From assembly GCA_020432165.1 (NCBI GenBank), contig JAGQGU010000037.1, positions 1 through 48,202 of the forward strand: DNA of 48,202 nucleotides, read 5' to 3'. This document shows, in pieces, positions 1 to 9,067 of this stretch. The position numbers and the translations under genes are program-made. The stretch's first letter is position 1, and each line of letters opens with the position of its first letter. Under the pieces are notes generated by a model. The model saw only the letters and a list, made by a program, of their open reading frames with translations, did not search any database and had not been told where the DNA came from. The stretch is from Thermomicrobiales bacterium (GTDB lineage: Bacteria > Chloroflexota > Chloroflexia > Thermomicrobiales > UBA6265).

Positions 1-1
1 G

Positions 2-1255
2 ACATGGGTAACACTTCCCGCATGACATAGGTAACACATCCTATGGTCGTTTGGGAACCGTGCGGAGGTCAACCGTACGAAGAATCGTGCGGTAGTACAT
101 GATGTCGATCGTGTCTTCCTCCTCGTGCTCATAGATACCAACGTACTCACCTTGCAACTGCTGATTTGCCAGAATACGGCGATTCTCATAACTGATCGTG
201 CCGTTGTAGCCGACCTTCCGGATGGCCAGTGCATCGGGATAGTCCGGAGGCAAAATCAGATCAGGGTAAGGTCGCCGGGATGGCTGATAGACCTCTACCG
301 GATAGCGGTTCTCAATCGCCTGATGGGCACGTCTCGTGTTGTACGTGTCCCGAAAGTGATCAAGCCTTGCCTGTGTCTCGAGCACGCCGGTAAAGGTCGT
401 GCGGGTAATGAGTTCTCTCTTCAACGTCCCGTGAAAACGCTCGACTTTCCCTTGTGTTTGGGGATGATACGGTCGTCCATGGATGAGGACAATCCCCAAC
501 TGGATCAGCCAGAGATCCAGTCCGGTTAATGCTCGTGTTCCTGGTGCACCCCATGGTCCGGCATTGTCAGCCAGGATCCGCTCAGGAAGACCATAGAGCT
601 GGAAGAGCCGCCGCAATGATGTCCACACGGTCTCCCGTGCCTGATTGGTGCACGCATCCAATCCCAGCAGGAAGCGACTATGGTCATCCAGCACACTCAA
701 TGGGTGGATCGTGATCCGGTCAGTGGTGCGGAACCACCCCTTGAAGTCCATCTGCCATAACAGGTTTGGTGCGGCAGATACGAACCGTTGCCATCCTGTG
801 GGACCGGGTGCCTGGCCGCCAGGATGGTGGTCATGCCGATCCATAATCCGACCAACCGTGCGTGCCGCCGGTATCGTGAGCTCGGGATACCGCCGGACAC
901 ACTCCTTGCGAATCTTGGTCTCGCCCCAGACCGGATAGTCGTGTGCCACCTCCATGATGATGGCCTCAATGGATGGATTCGTCCTGGTGGTGGTATGTGG
1001 ACGTCGGGATCGATCCTCAAACGTCTCCGTCGGGTCTTCGGCGCGCTTGAGATACTGATAGATCGTCTTGCGACTGAGCCCCGTCTCCCGGGACGCCTCG
1101 GTCACATTCCAGATACCGGCACGTATCTTCTCCACAATCTGTCGGCGTTGGTCTGCCATCGTGATCACCTTCAACGGCATTGTGCACTCCTTTGCGAGCG
1201 TCCTGCGACAATGCCCAAAGTGTTACCTATGTGGTGCCGGTTCTGTTACCTATGT
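2..1255 (-). mobile_element. IS481-family insertion sequence
   Basis: The element carries one DDE transposase gene on the minus strand between matching ends. Each end holds two copies of a 13-base motif. On the left, ACATGGGTAACAC lies at 2-14 and ACATAGGTAACAC at 25-37. On the right, the inverted copies are GTGTTACCTATGT at 1220-1232 and CTGTTACCTATGT at 1243-1255. The ends therefore form imperfect inverted repeats of about 36 bp. The exact outer bases, and any target duplication, cannot be fixed because the left flank is outside the window. The right end abuts a decapitated MFS gene. Confidence 0.85.
41..1180 (-). CDS. IS481-family DDE transposase
   Basis: This 379-residue transposase catalyses cut and strand transfer of the surrounding insertion sequence. 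Residues 1-50 form a helix-turn-helix (the part around ASRETGLSRKTIYQYLKR). The integrase-type RNase H fold follows. The three catalytic acids are visible: Asp in QMDFKG, Asp in LADNAGPWG, and Glu in QGKVERFHGTLKREL with the usual downstream Lys/Arg. Length is normal for IS481 and the frame is intact, so the element may still be active. The start has an AAGGAG ribosome binding site a few bases upstream. Confidence 0.93.
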   Translation of the reverse strand: MPLKVITMADQRRQIVEKIRAGIWNVTEASRETGLSRKTIYQYLKRAEDPTETFEDRSRRPHTTTRTNPSIEAIIMEVAHDYPVWGETKIRKECVRRYPELTIPAARTVGRIMDRHDHHPGGQAPGPTGWQRFVSAAPNLLWQMDFKGWFRTTDRITIHPLSVLDDHSRFLLGLDACTNQARETVWTSLRRLFQLYGLPERILADNAGPWGAPGTRALTGLDLWLIQLGIVLIHGRPYHPQTQGKVERFHGTLKRELITRTTFTGVLETQARLDHFRDTYNTRRAHQAIENRYPVEVYQPSRRPYPDLILPPDYPDALAIRKVGYNGTISYENRRILANQQLQGEYVGIYEHEEEDTIDIMYYRTILRTVDLRTVPKRP

Positions 1256-1257
1256 GA

Positions 1258-2154
1258 TGGCGTCATACAGTACTCGGTGCCGCGCTGATCGTGGCATTCG
1301 GCGGGGCGATGTTTGAATCGCCAATCTCGGCCGCCATCGCTGCCCTCTCCTATCCGGAAGAGCGACGACGATACTACGCCCGCCTGGGTATGATCAGCGG
1401 TATCGGCACTACGGTTGGCACGCAGATCGGTGCCTTCCTGATCGGTTACGACTTCAAGCAAGTCTGCCTCGGAGGTGCCGCATTTTTCTTCGTGGCGGCC
1501 TTGGCAATCTCCCTCGCCCTACCCCCGGTGGCTGCCTCTGTAGGCTCCGCATCGGCCTCAGCTGGTATCCGGCAGGTTCTGACCGGTACCCTCTTCCTCC
1601 GCTATGTAGTGATCGTAGCTGGATACTGGTTCGCCTGGACACAGTTCGGCCTGACGATCACGCTCGCAGCCGTCGATATCACCGGATCTGATCGCGCCGT
1701 GAGCTGGATCTATCTCGTCAATGCCATCGTCACAATTGCTCTGGGATATGTCCTGCCACGATTCCTGGAGCGATGGTTACCACCATTGCAGCTACAAATT
1801 GCGGGAGTTGCCACCATTGGACTCGGTCTGATGGCGGTTGGACTTGCCTCCGGCTTCAATGGTGTGCTCATTGCGGTGGCGATCTTCGCGATCGGCGCGG
1901 TCATGGCCCGACCAGGACAGGAAACCGTGATGGCGAATCTGGCGCACCCCAGCGCTCGCGGCACCTACTTCGGTATCGCCTCCATCGCGCTGGCTGTCGG
2001 TGGCGGATTGGGGAACTATCTTGGCGGCGTGATCTACGATGCTGGCGGCGGTGCTGAATCGCCCGTGCCGTGGCTCATTTTCGGTGGGGTTGCGCTGACA
2101 ACTTCCGCGCTCCTTTGGTTCAACAGAAACAGATTCAGCGTGGTCCGTTCCTGA
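1258..2154 (+). pseudogene. MdtH-like MFS exporter, 5' truncated by the insertion sequence
   Basis: The reading frame is open from directly beside the IS right end (a stop lies at 1255-1257) to 2154. It resembles the C-terminal three quarters of MdtH-type drug exporters of the DHA1 family: the stretches LIGYDFKQVCLGGAAFF, MARPGQETVMANLA and SARGTYFGIASIALAVGGG match that family in order. Residues homologous to MdtH continue upstream of the first possible start (GTG at 1291, 287 codons), as in TVLGAALIVAFGGAMFESP. About 100 N-terminal residues, covering helices 1-3, are missing. A functional protein is unlikely. The lost 5' part should lie left of the window. Confidence 0.82.
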
Positions 2155-2179
2155 GGGAGTGGTGCGTTGAGACAGGCTG

Positions 2180-2218
2180 TGATATCATCACGCCGTTAGT
2201 TTAGTGATGACTAAACTA
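2180..2218 (+). promoter_or_regulatory. mntH promoter and candidate metalloregulator operator
   Basis: A perfect inverted repeat lies at 2197-2218: arms TAGTTTAGT and ACTAAACTA separated by GATG. It sits 37 bases upstream of the mntH start. An extended -10-like element, TGATATCAT, lies at 2180-2188, so the operator would overlap the transcription start. The size, AT-rich arms and position before a manganese transporter suggest binding of an MntR/DtxR-type repressor. That identification is inference; no regulator gene is nearby. Confidence 0.55.
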
Positions 2219-2255
2219 CGAACTGTCCACCTGTGAACAACGACTCGAGGCGCAC

Positions 2256-3503
2256 ATGCTCTCGGCTGCAGTGCCAAAGCGCAACTACAAAATAACTCGC
2301 ATCCTCCCCTATCTCGGCCCGGCATTTATCGCTGCCATCGCCTATGTGGATCCTGGCAACTTCGCTACAAATATCCAGGGTGGAGCCCGTTATGGGTATC
2401 TGCTCGTCTGGGTGATTCTGGCCAGTAATCTGATGGCGATGTTGATTCAGGCGCTTTCCGCCAAGATCGGAATCGCAACCGGACACAACCTGGCCGAGGT
2501 GATGCGCGATCACCTTCCGGATTGGGGACGCTACGTGATCTGGGCGATCACCGAGATTGTGGCGATGGCAACGGATCTGGCCGAATTCATTGGTGCTGCC
2601 CTCGGTATCCACCTGCTCTTCGGTTTGGATATGATGACTGCCACTGTCATCACCGCCGTTGCCACTGTTGCCATCCTCCAGCTTCATCAACGCGGGATGC
2701 GCATGTTTGAAGCCCTGGTTACCGTGATGATTGGAGTGATCTCGGTCTGTTATCTGATTCTGCTTGGCTATGAATCGCATGACTGGGGGCAGATCGGTCT
2801 GGCGGCGACTCGTCCCCGTTTCGATGGAGCAGAGAGTGTCATTCTCGCGGCAGGTATGCTCGGCGCCACGGTGATGCCGCATGCAATCTTCCTGCATTCC
2901 GCTCTGGTCAATGACCGCACCAATGAATCAACAACCGAGCAACGCAAGCTCCGCCTCTTCAAGATTGAGCTGGTAGATATCTTCATCGCCATGAGCATCG
3001 CCGGATTGGTGAACGCGTCCATGCTGATCATGGCAGCCTCGACCTTCTATGATCGTGGTTTACGGGATGTCGCCAGCATTGAAGTGGCATATGCCACACT
3101 GGAACCACTGCTGGGACGGGCCGCGAGCGCATTCTTCGGAATCTCTCTGCTCGTCTCCGGTCTTGCCAGTGCTTCAGTTGGCACACTGGCCGGACAAACG
3201 ATGATGCAAGGATTTCTGCATAAACGCATTCCCATCTGGCTGCGGCGTGTGGTGACCATGGCACCAAGTTTTGTGGTGGTATGGCTGGGTTGGGATGTCA
3301 CCAACTCGCTTGTGGTGAGCCAGGTCGTCCTAAGCTTCGGTATCCCCTTCGCGTTGATTCCGCTCGTGATCTATACATCACGCAAGGACATCATGGGCAG
3401 TGTGATGGTGAATACCCTGCCGACAAAGATCATCGCATCCGCTGTGAGCGTTCTGATCGTTGCGTTGAATATCTATCTGCTATACAGCGTCATCAGCGGC
3501 TAA
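2256..3503 (+). CDS. mntH: Nramp-family divalent metal transporter
   Basis: This 415-residue inner-membrane protein is a proton-coupled importer of Mn2+ and probably Fe2+. The metal-binding signature DPGN is at residues 32-35 and the second-site MPH motif at 207-209 (TVMPHAIFLHSAL). About eleven hydrophobic segments are visible, as expected for Nramp/MntH. The ATG is preceded by GAGG five bases upstream. The gene stands alone: the upstream MFS gene is broken and the next gene is on the opposite strand. The palindrome just upstream points to control by metal status. Confidence 0.95.
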   Translation: MLSAAVPKRNYKITRILPYLGPAFIAAIAYVDPGNFATNIQGGARYGYLLVWVILASNLMAMLIQALSAKIGIATGHNLAEVMRDHLPDWGRYVIWAITEIVAMATDLAEFIGAALGIHLLFGLDMMTATVITAVATVAILQLHQRGMRMFEALVTVMIGVISVCYLILLGYESHDWGQIGLAATRPRFDGAESVILAAGMLGATVMPHAIFLHSALVNDRTNESTTEQRKLRLFKIELVDIFIAMSIAGLVNASMLIMAASTFYDRGLRDVASIEVAYATLEPLLGRAASAFFGISLLVSGLASASVGTLAGQTMMQGFLHKRIPIWLRRVVTMAPSFVVVWLGWDVTNSLVVSQVVLSFGIPFALIPLVIYTSRKDIMGSVMVNTLPTKIIASAVSVLIVALNIYLLYSVISG

Positions 3504-3529
3504 CCGATCAGGCCAGAAGGCAACCGACT

Positions 3530-4081
3530 CTACCGAACGCGTCCCCGGACACGAATAGCCAACCAACCACCAACCATGGCGGCGGCCAGCATCACGAATG
3601 GGACAACGGCAGCAGTCGGAGGTGGCTCACTACGAATAGAGGCATCCATACCGAGTGCGCTCCGCCCGGCTGCCTTCAGCACAGCCGTGCCGATGTGCAG
3701 CGGCAAATAGAGCGCGGGAATCATCTTCGCCCACAGCATCGGATCACGCTTAACCCGTATACCGGCTAGAAATGCAGCTGGCACGAAACCGATGCTTGCC
3801 AGCACGATATCCGAGGGTTTGATCACAAAGGCGACAACACTGGTCAACGCCGTGATTCCGACCCACTGCAACGTACTGGATCCCCGGGCTTTCCCTTCCA
3901 GAACGAATAATCCGGATGACGCGAACCAGGTGAGACCAGCGATACCATTCAGCACTTTGGCCGGACTGCCATCAGCGACAATCGACGCACCGACGATAAC
4001 CGTGGCGGCAGCCAGGGTACCGGTAGCGATGCGCTCGCGAGGATTTTCGCCCAGCAAGGAATCCAACATCGAAGATTGCAT
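3530..4081 (-). CDS. Hypothetical polytopic membrane protein
   Basis: This 183-residue protein was not assigned to a family. Six hydrophobic segments are visible, roughly residues 18-38, 44-64, 72-90, 92-108, 117-136 and 153-174. The start is hydrophilic (SSMLDSLLGENPRERIATG) and the tail is basic (IRVRGRVR). The C-terminal part looks like an integral membrane domain of a small DUF family. It follows hemW on the same strand after a 13-base gap, so it is probably the last gene of the VC0807-hemW operon. Function is unknown. Confidence 0.7.
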   Translation of the reverse strand: MQSSMLDSLLGENPRERIATGTLAAATVIVGASIVADGSPAKVLNGIAGLTWFASSGLFVLEGKARGSSTLQWVGITALTSVVAFVIKPSDIVLASIGFVPAAFLAGIRVKRDPMLWAKMIPALYLPLHIGTAVLKAAGRSALGMDASIRSEPPPTAAVVPFVMLAAAMVGGWLAIRVRGRVR

Positions 4082-4094
4082 ACGTATCTATCCT

Positions 4095-5267
4095 CTAGAG
4101 AAATTCGGTAACAACGCTGTTCGCCAACATCATGCCGCGCGTAGTCAAACGCACTCCGGTTGGCGTGGATTCCATCATACCCAGCCCGGTCATGCGCATG
4201 ATTTGCTCACCGAAGCAAGCATCCAAAGCCACTCCATGCCGACGCCGAAAGGCCTCTGCATCAATACCGTCCACCAACAGTCGCAACCCCAGCATCATTG
4301 TTTCGCCCCGAGCAGTCTCCTCGTCCAGTACCTCGGTATTGGATTGCGGAAGCAGATCGGCATTGATCTCGCTGATGTATCGCTCCGGCAGCAGCTGGTT
4401 CATGACCCGCGCGCCATCCATCGTCCCGAATGCGCCCGCACCCAGGCCAAGATAATCGCCGTGTTGCCAGTAGATAGCATTGTGCCGACTATAGCCTTCC
4501 GCTGATCTACTCCAGTTCGCAATCTCATAGTGCGTCCAACCAACATCCGCCAATATGCGAATGGCATCTTCGTAGAGATCGGCGGTGAAGTCATCATCCG
4601 GCATGTGCAGAATGCCGCGAGCCTGGGCATCGGCATACGGTGTGCCCGGTTCGATGATCAAGCTGTAGAGACTGAGATGATCTGGTCCGGCATCACCGAG
4701 GGCGACAATCTGCTGCAGATCCCGCTGCCATGATTCACGCGTTTGTCCAGGCCAGCCAAAGATGAAATCCAGATTGATTCGCTCGAAACCAACCTCCCGA
4801 GCCATCGCCACCGCCGCCAACACATCGGTAGATTCGTGCTGACGACCCAATGTACGCAGACCTCGACGATCGAGCGTTTGCGCACCAATACTCAGGCGAT
4901 TCACACCCGCGGACAGGTAGCCTTCCAGATGATCACGGTTGAGCCCGTTTGGATTGGCTTCCATGGTGACTTCGGCATCCGGAAGCACCGTCAACCGGCT
5001 CTGAATCGTCGCCAATATGCGAGCGATCTGCTCCGGAGCCAGCAGACTCGGTGTTCCGCCACCAAGATAGATAGTCGCCGCGGAACGTCCTCTTGCCTCC
5101 CCTGCCCTGCGCTCGATCTCGGTAATCAATGCATCGACATAGGCAGGAATCAGACTCTCCTTGCCGGCATAGGTCGTAAAGTCGCAATAGGGACAAATAT
5201 GAGCGCAGAAGGGAACATGGATATAGATGCCGATGGGATCATCAGCACCCGCCGGAGCGACGATCAT
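4095..5267 (-). CDS. hemW: HemW-type radical SAM heme chaperone
   Basis: This 390-residue cytoplasmic radical SAM protein belongs to the HemN/HemW group. The iron-sulfur cluster motif is Cys21-x3-Cys25-x2-Cys28 in HVPFCAHICPYCDF, with the CPYCDF form typical of HemW. YLGGGTPS and the HemN C-terminal domain follow. HemW proteins bind heme and are thought to deliver it to respiratory enzymes. They lack coproporphyrinogen dehydrogenase activity, although often so annotated. The start codon overlaps the stop of the upstream membrane gene in ATGA, indicating translational coupling. Confidence 0.9.
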   Translation of the reverse strand: MIVAPAGADDPIGIYIHVPFCAHICPYCDFTTYAGKESLIPAYVDALITEIERRAGEARGRSAATIYLGGGTPSLLAPEQIARILATIQSRLTVLPDAEVTMEANPNGLNRDHLEGYLSAGVNRLSIGAQTLDRRGLRTLGRQHESTDVLAAVAMAREVGFERINLDFIFGWPGQTRESWQRDLQQIVALGDAGPDHLSLYSLIIEPGTPYADAQARGILHMPDDDFTADLYEDAIRILADVGWTHYEIANWSRSAEGYSRHNAIYWQHGDYLGLGAGAFGTMDGARVMNQLLPERYISEINADLLPQSNTEVLDEETARGETMMLGLRLLVDGIDAEAFRRRHGVALDACFGEQIMRMTGLGMMESTPTGVRLTTRGMMLANSVVTEFL

Positions 5268-5941
5268 GCCTCGGACTTCTGCTTGCGCTGATCCTTCAAC
5301 ACCTCGTCCATTTCCAGACCGGTGAGTTTACTGAGGGTGGACATAATGTAGAGGATAGATGCGGTAAGGGCGATGAAGACCGGAATAGTGATCACGGGAA
5401 AACTCAAGGCGGTCATACGACCGATCTGCTCGGTGTATTGCTGTGTGCCGCCATCGGCCGTGACCACAATACGAGCGAGGATGAAGTTCAATACGGCGCT
5501 GAGGATGAAGGTGCCTGCCAGCATCCAGGTAGCGACAGAGGTGCGACGATCGTAATCATCCATCTTTCCCTGCGCTTCCAGAATCGGATAGATCTTCTCC
5601 TTATCGATAATGGCATCGAGGAAGAGGCGCGCCAGGGGTTTGCCGATCCAGCCTGAGACCAGAATGGCCAATGCGAGGATGGCCGGAATCATCGCCTCCT
5701 TAACGGCAATCCAGCGGGCAGGCAACTCGAGTAAACCGATGCCGCCGCTGATAGCGATGCTCACCAAACCAAGCACCGGCACCCAGCCGATCTTGTGGTT
5801 TCGCACCATTTCATAGATGCCATAAATAAATGGAAACGCAAGCGCCAGGAGCAGCGCATTGATCGCACCCAGCTTATCGTCATCGGCAAAGCGGGTCATG
5901 ATAATAGTGGGGATCACGACATTGATAAGGATGCTGATCAT
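5264..5941 (-). CDS. VC0807-family membrane protein
   Basis: This 225-residue inner-membrane protein has a start region SILINVVIPTIIMTRF and a body FPFIYGIYEMVRNHKIGWVPVLG characteristic of the VC0807 family (intracellular septation protein A-like). Six or seven hydrophobic segments are visible. Biochemical function is unknown. The start at 5941 was chosen because the family homology begins there. An in-frame extension to 6217 exists but would overlap folC and has no membrane or domain character. No strong ribosome binding site precedes 5941. It overlaps hemW by 4 bases. Confidence 0.8.
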   Translation of the reverse strand: MISILINVVIPTIIMTRFADDDKLGAINALLLALAFPFIYGIYEMVRNHKIGWVPVLGLVSIAISGGIGLLELPARWIAVKEAMIPAILALAILVSGWIGKPLARLFLDAIIDKEKIYPILEAQGKMDDYDRRTSVATWMLAGTFILSAVLNFILARIVVTADGGTQQYTEQIGRMTALSFPVITIPVFIALTASILYIMSTLSKLTGLEMDEVLKDQRKQKSEA

Positions 5942-6039
5942 GGGTGTCGTTGTGCAGCCTTGCAGCGAAATCGAATAGGGTGGAACATTCAGCCTGGTAG
6001 CCGGATGTACCGGGTGTACACGATCAACACAGGAATCGC

Positions 6040-7443
6040 ATGACCGAGACGTATCAACGATACCACGCAGCCGCAGCCCGTATGGATGCCCTGATAGAGA
6101 TGACTCCCAGCCCAACGGATTCATCCCGCGAAGCGGTGCGGGAACGAGCAGAGATCCGGATGGAACGGCTACAACGATTTCTGGCCACCATCGGCAGTCC
6201 GCAGTCGGGTCGACCACTGATCCACGTCGGCGGCACCTCTGGCAAGGGCAGCACCAGCACGATCATCGCTGCGATTCTGACAGCCGCGGGCTATCGCACG
6301 GGCCTGCATACCTCGCCCTATTTACAGACACCAGCCGAGAAGCTTCAGGTCGATGGCAGATTGATCAGCCCGGAAGCATATATCGCACTGGTCGACGAGT
6401 TCTTCGTCGCGCACAACAGATGGGTAAGCGCAGGTAATCCTCCCCTCACCTACGGCGAAGGTTTCAATGCACTGATGTGGATGTATTTCACCAGGGAAAG
6501 CGTTGATATCGGTGTGGTTGAGGTCGGTGCAGGTGGACGCTTTGATCTGACGAATATCCTCGAACCAACCCTCTGCGTGATCACCTCGGTCGGTATCGAT
6601 CACACGCACACACTGGGGAACACCATCGCCGAGATCGCCTGGCACAAGGCTGGCATCATCAAGCAAGGTGTACCGGTGGTGAGCGGTGTTCCGGATCCGG
6701 AAGCGCAAGAGATCATCCGCTCCGAGGCCGAGATGGTCGGCGCTCCCCTCACCCAACTGAATATGGGACTGACGATCCGGCAGGTGGCCACCAGCCCCGC
6801 CGGTACCAGCTGGGCGGAGCGCCCGGAGGGTATCCCGCATCATATGCGCATGGCGGGAAGCTTCCAGGCACGGAATGGACAACTGGCAATAACCGCTGTG
6901 CGGCAGCTGCGCGCATTCGGCTTCGATATCTCGGATCAGGCAATCACAGAAGGTTTGCGCAAGGCCCGCATCCCTGGCCGGGCCGAGATGGTGGACGATA
7001 TCGTTCCGGTGATTCTGGACGGCGCCCACAATCCGGAGAAACTGGCTGCTTTTGCCGCTGATATCCCCTATTTGCTCCCGAGCACAATGGGCAAACGAAT
7101 CGTGGTAGCGGGATTGCTCGAAGCCAAGCAAGGTGATGCCATGATCGCATCGCTCGTACCGGTGATGGATGTGCTGGTGGCAACAAGCCCGCAGGTACTG
7201 GGTAAAGCTCCGAAAGTGACAACTGATATCGAAACATATGCTCGTAAGGCTGGCTTCAACGGCCAGGTGATACTCGAGCCGGATCCGGAACGCGCGATAG
7301 CTCTCGCACTGAAGATGGCGATTCCCGGCATTGATGCGGTGATTGTTACCGGATCGCTCTATCTGGTTGGCAATGTACGCGGGCGATGGTTCCCGGAAGC
7401 ATCGATCCTCCGCACGCAATCCCCCTGGGCAACGAACCGCTAG
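6040..7443 (+). CDS. folC: Dihydrofolate synthase / folylpolyglutamate synthase
   Basis: This 467-residue Mur-ligase-family enzyme adds glutamate to dihydropteroate and to folates using ATP. The P-loop GGTSGKGST is at residues 64-72, followed by HTSPYLQTPAEKLQVDG (folate-binding loop region), the DGAHNPEK motif of the C-terminal domain, and the closing VIVTGSLYLVGNVRGRW. Length is standard. It is divergent from the VC0807/hemW operon across 98 bp. A stem-loop follows the stop. Confidence 0.95.
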   Translation: MTETYQRYHAAAARMDALIEMTPSPTDSSREAVRERAEIRMERLQRFLATIGSPQSGRPLIHVGGTSGKGSTSTIIAAILTAAGYRTGLHTSPYLQTPAEKLQVDGRLISPEAYIALVDEFFVAHNRWVSAGNPPLTYGEGFNALMWMYFTRESVDIGVVEVGAGGRFDLTNILEPTLCVITSVGIDHTHTLGNTIAEIAWHKAGIIKQGVPVVSGVPDPEAQEIIRSEAEMVGAPLTQLNMGLTIRQVATSPAGTSWAERPEGIPHHMRMAGSFQARNGQLAITAVRQLRAFGFDISDQAITEGLRKARIPGRAEMVDDIVPVILDGAHNPEKLAAFAADIPYLLPSTMGKRIVVAGLLEAKQGDAMIASLVPVMDVLVATSPQVLGKAPKVTTDIETYARKAGFNGQVILEPDPERAIALALKMAIPGIDAVIVTGSLYLVGNVRGRWFPEASILRTQSPWATNR

Positions 7444-7485
7444 TTTCCCACCTTCGCCAGCAACAATGTGCACTCCGGAAACGAT

Positions 7486-7511
7486 GAAGGGCGACCATAT
7501 GGCCGCCCTTC
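7486..7511. terminator. Stem-loop between convergent genes
   Basis: The arms GAAGGGCG and CGCCCTTC form a perfect 8-bp stem around a CCATATGG core. It lies between the convergent folC and the small membrane protein gene. There is no long T-run on either side, so it may act as a weak bidirectional terminator or an RNA end-protecting hairpin. Confidence 0.5.
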
Positions 7512-7535
7512 TCTACTGCATCATCTGTGGTGGAT

Positions 7536-7730
7536 TTAGTCCTCGGCCAGGCGGTTGTGCATGATCATGCCGATAATCACCGCGAGAATACCAATGATAG
7601 ACGCCGCCGCTCCGATGTTTACCTCGAAGTTGCCAGCACCATCGATCGCGTGGCCAATACCATAGACAGTGAAACCAACCCCAAAGAGTGTGGCTCCCAG
7701 CGCCGTGAGAATTCGGCTAAATTCCAGCAT
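7536..7730 (-). CDS. Small two-helix membrane protein
   Basis: This is a 64-residue protein with two hydrophobic segments: ILTALGATLFGVGFTVYGIG and ASIIGILAVIIGMIM. A short polar loop (HAIDGAGNFEVN) joins them. The start at 7730 is supported by GGAGA about five bases upstream; an in-frame ATG thirteen codons earlier has no such site. The family was not recognised. It stands alone on its strand between folC and the Tat-exported protein. Function is unknown. Confidence 0.65.
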   Translation of the reverse strand: MLEFSRILTALGATLFGVGFTVYGIGHAIDGAGNFEVNIGAAASIIGILAVIIGMIMHNRLAED

Positions 7731-7870
7731 GATTGTCTCCTCTCGGTCACTGTATGACATGACACGCAATCGACCACAGGCCGATACCCACCCATATGTT
7801 GTCTACATTACCCCAGCCCGTACATCCGCGCCAGTAGCGTCAGGGATTTCCGCGCACCGCTGCCAGATGC

Positions 7871-7902
7871 ACAAAGCCGGAGCATCTCTGCTCCGGCTTT
7901 GT
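7871..7902 (-). terminator. Hairpin downstream of the Tat-exported protein gene
   Basis: A strong perfect stem, with arms CAAAGCCGGAGCA and TGCTCCGGCTTTG around loop TCTC, begins 29 bases past the stop of the minus-strand gene. No long U-run follows, but strength and position fit a terminator. Confidence 0.7.
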
Positions 7903-7930
7903 CTTGCTATCGATATTGATCGATGGCGAA

Positions 7931-8884
7931 CTACATCGTCGGGACGACGATGATCGCACCACCATCAACCTGCAGGCTGCCATCAGCATTGGCCAGGGCA
8001 GAGAAGGCAATGTAGGTGCCACCGGTCACGGTCAGCTCAAAGTAACCGTACTTGTCCGGGCTGAGAACGCCCATACCACCGACAACAGTGGCACCGACTT
8101 CCTCACCAGCGATCCAGGACTTGGCAAGGTCCACAGCGGCAGCGGCATCAACGCTCTCGGTGCTGTTCAGCACAACCAGGTTCGCCGGACCACTACCATC
8201 GTTGCGAACACCAATGGTGTTCAGACCAGCGCTCGGCATCGCGTCGGCGCTAATGGCGCTCTCGGATACGCTCACGGTGAAGTTGGAACCGAAGCCTTCA
8301 GGAGCAAGCTCGCCGCCCTCTGGAGTGGCGACTGGTTCGCTGCCCATGTAGACGGTCTCTTCGGGAGTCAGCACCTTGATCGTGGTGGAGCTCTGCTTGG
8401 AGGCAGCGTGTGCGCTGAAGATCACCCACTCACCAGCGGACAGGTTGACCAGCACGCTGGCAGCGCCGCCAGCCGCGACCGTGGTACCACCAGCGAAGGT
8501 GACACCCTCGAAGGTGCTGACTTCGGTGCCAGAGATGGTCTTGAAGACGGCGGAGTTGAAATCGCTCACCGACATGCCCTCAGGCAGCTGGGCGAGGTTA
8601 AAGCTGGCATCAGCATCGCTGCCGTTCTCCACCTGGAAGACAAACCAGCCCGGCTGATTCTCGGAACCACCATAGATACCGAAGGAGCCATTGGTAACAG
8701 CGATACCGATCTGGGTAACGGTTTCAAGTTCGGCAAGCGTTGGGGCAGTTTCCGGTGTTGCTTCATCAGCAGAAGGAGTCGCGTCCTGTGCGGAAACAAG
8801 GTAGGCCAAACCGGTGGTTGCAGCTGCGCCAAGAGCAACGCCACCAAGTGTTCGGCGACTCATACTACTTTCAAAAACGCTCAT
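7931..8884 (-). CDS. Tat-exported two-domain secreted protein
   Basis: This 317-residue protein has a twin-arginine signal, SRRTLGGVALGAAATTGLAYL, shown here as SRRTLGGVALGA followed by a hydrophobic stretch, ending near AQDATPS. The start at 8884 has AAAGGAG eight bases upstream; an in-frame extension to 8989 lacks support. The mature part has two similar beta-rich halves: one ends GEWVIFSAHAASKQSSTTIK and the other GTYIAFSALANADGSLQV. They resemble cupredoxin-like sandwiches, but the usual His/Cys/Met copper ligands are not apparent. It probably works outside the membrane as a structural or ligand-binding protein. Function is unknown. Confidence 0.72.
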   Translation of the reverse strand: MSVFESSMSRRTLGGVALGAAATTGLAYLVSAQDATPSADEATPETAPTLAELETVTQIGIAVTNGSFGIYGGSENQPGWFVFQVENGSDADASFNLAQLPEGMSVSDFNSAVFKTISGTEVSTFEGVTFAGGTTVAAGGAASVLVNLSAGEWVIFSAHAASKQSSTTIKVLTPEETVYMGSEPVATPEGGELAPEGFGSNFTVSVSESAISADAMPSAGLNTIGVRNDGSGPANLVVLNSTESVDAAAAVDLAKSWIAGEEVGATVVGGMGVLSPDKYGYFELTVTGGTYIAFSALANADGSLQVDGGAIIVVPTM

Positions 8885-9067
8885 GTTTGTGAACTCCTTT
8901 GTTCCGGGCTCACCCTGAACCCGATCTGTTCGCCTGTGCATGTGAGCAACCGCAGAGGAAGCGCATTTCCCCAGGCATCCGCAGGCCACGTTAGCCCAAT
9001 GGTGGGCATTCCTCCATACTATACAGAATTAGGCGTAATATTTCGCGACGTCCACGATGTTATTCAC

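Noticed and set aside
5942-6217. N-terminal extension of the VC0807-family protein to 6217
   Set aside because: It would overlap the start of folC, has no membrane or family character, and the conserved part begins at 5941.
6322-7473. A 383-codon minus-strand frame opposite folC
   Set aside because: FolC motifs on the plus strand are complete; the minus frame is His/Arg-rich without domains.
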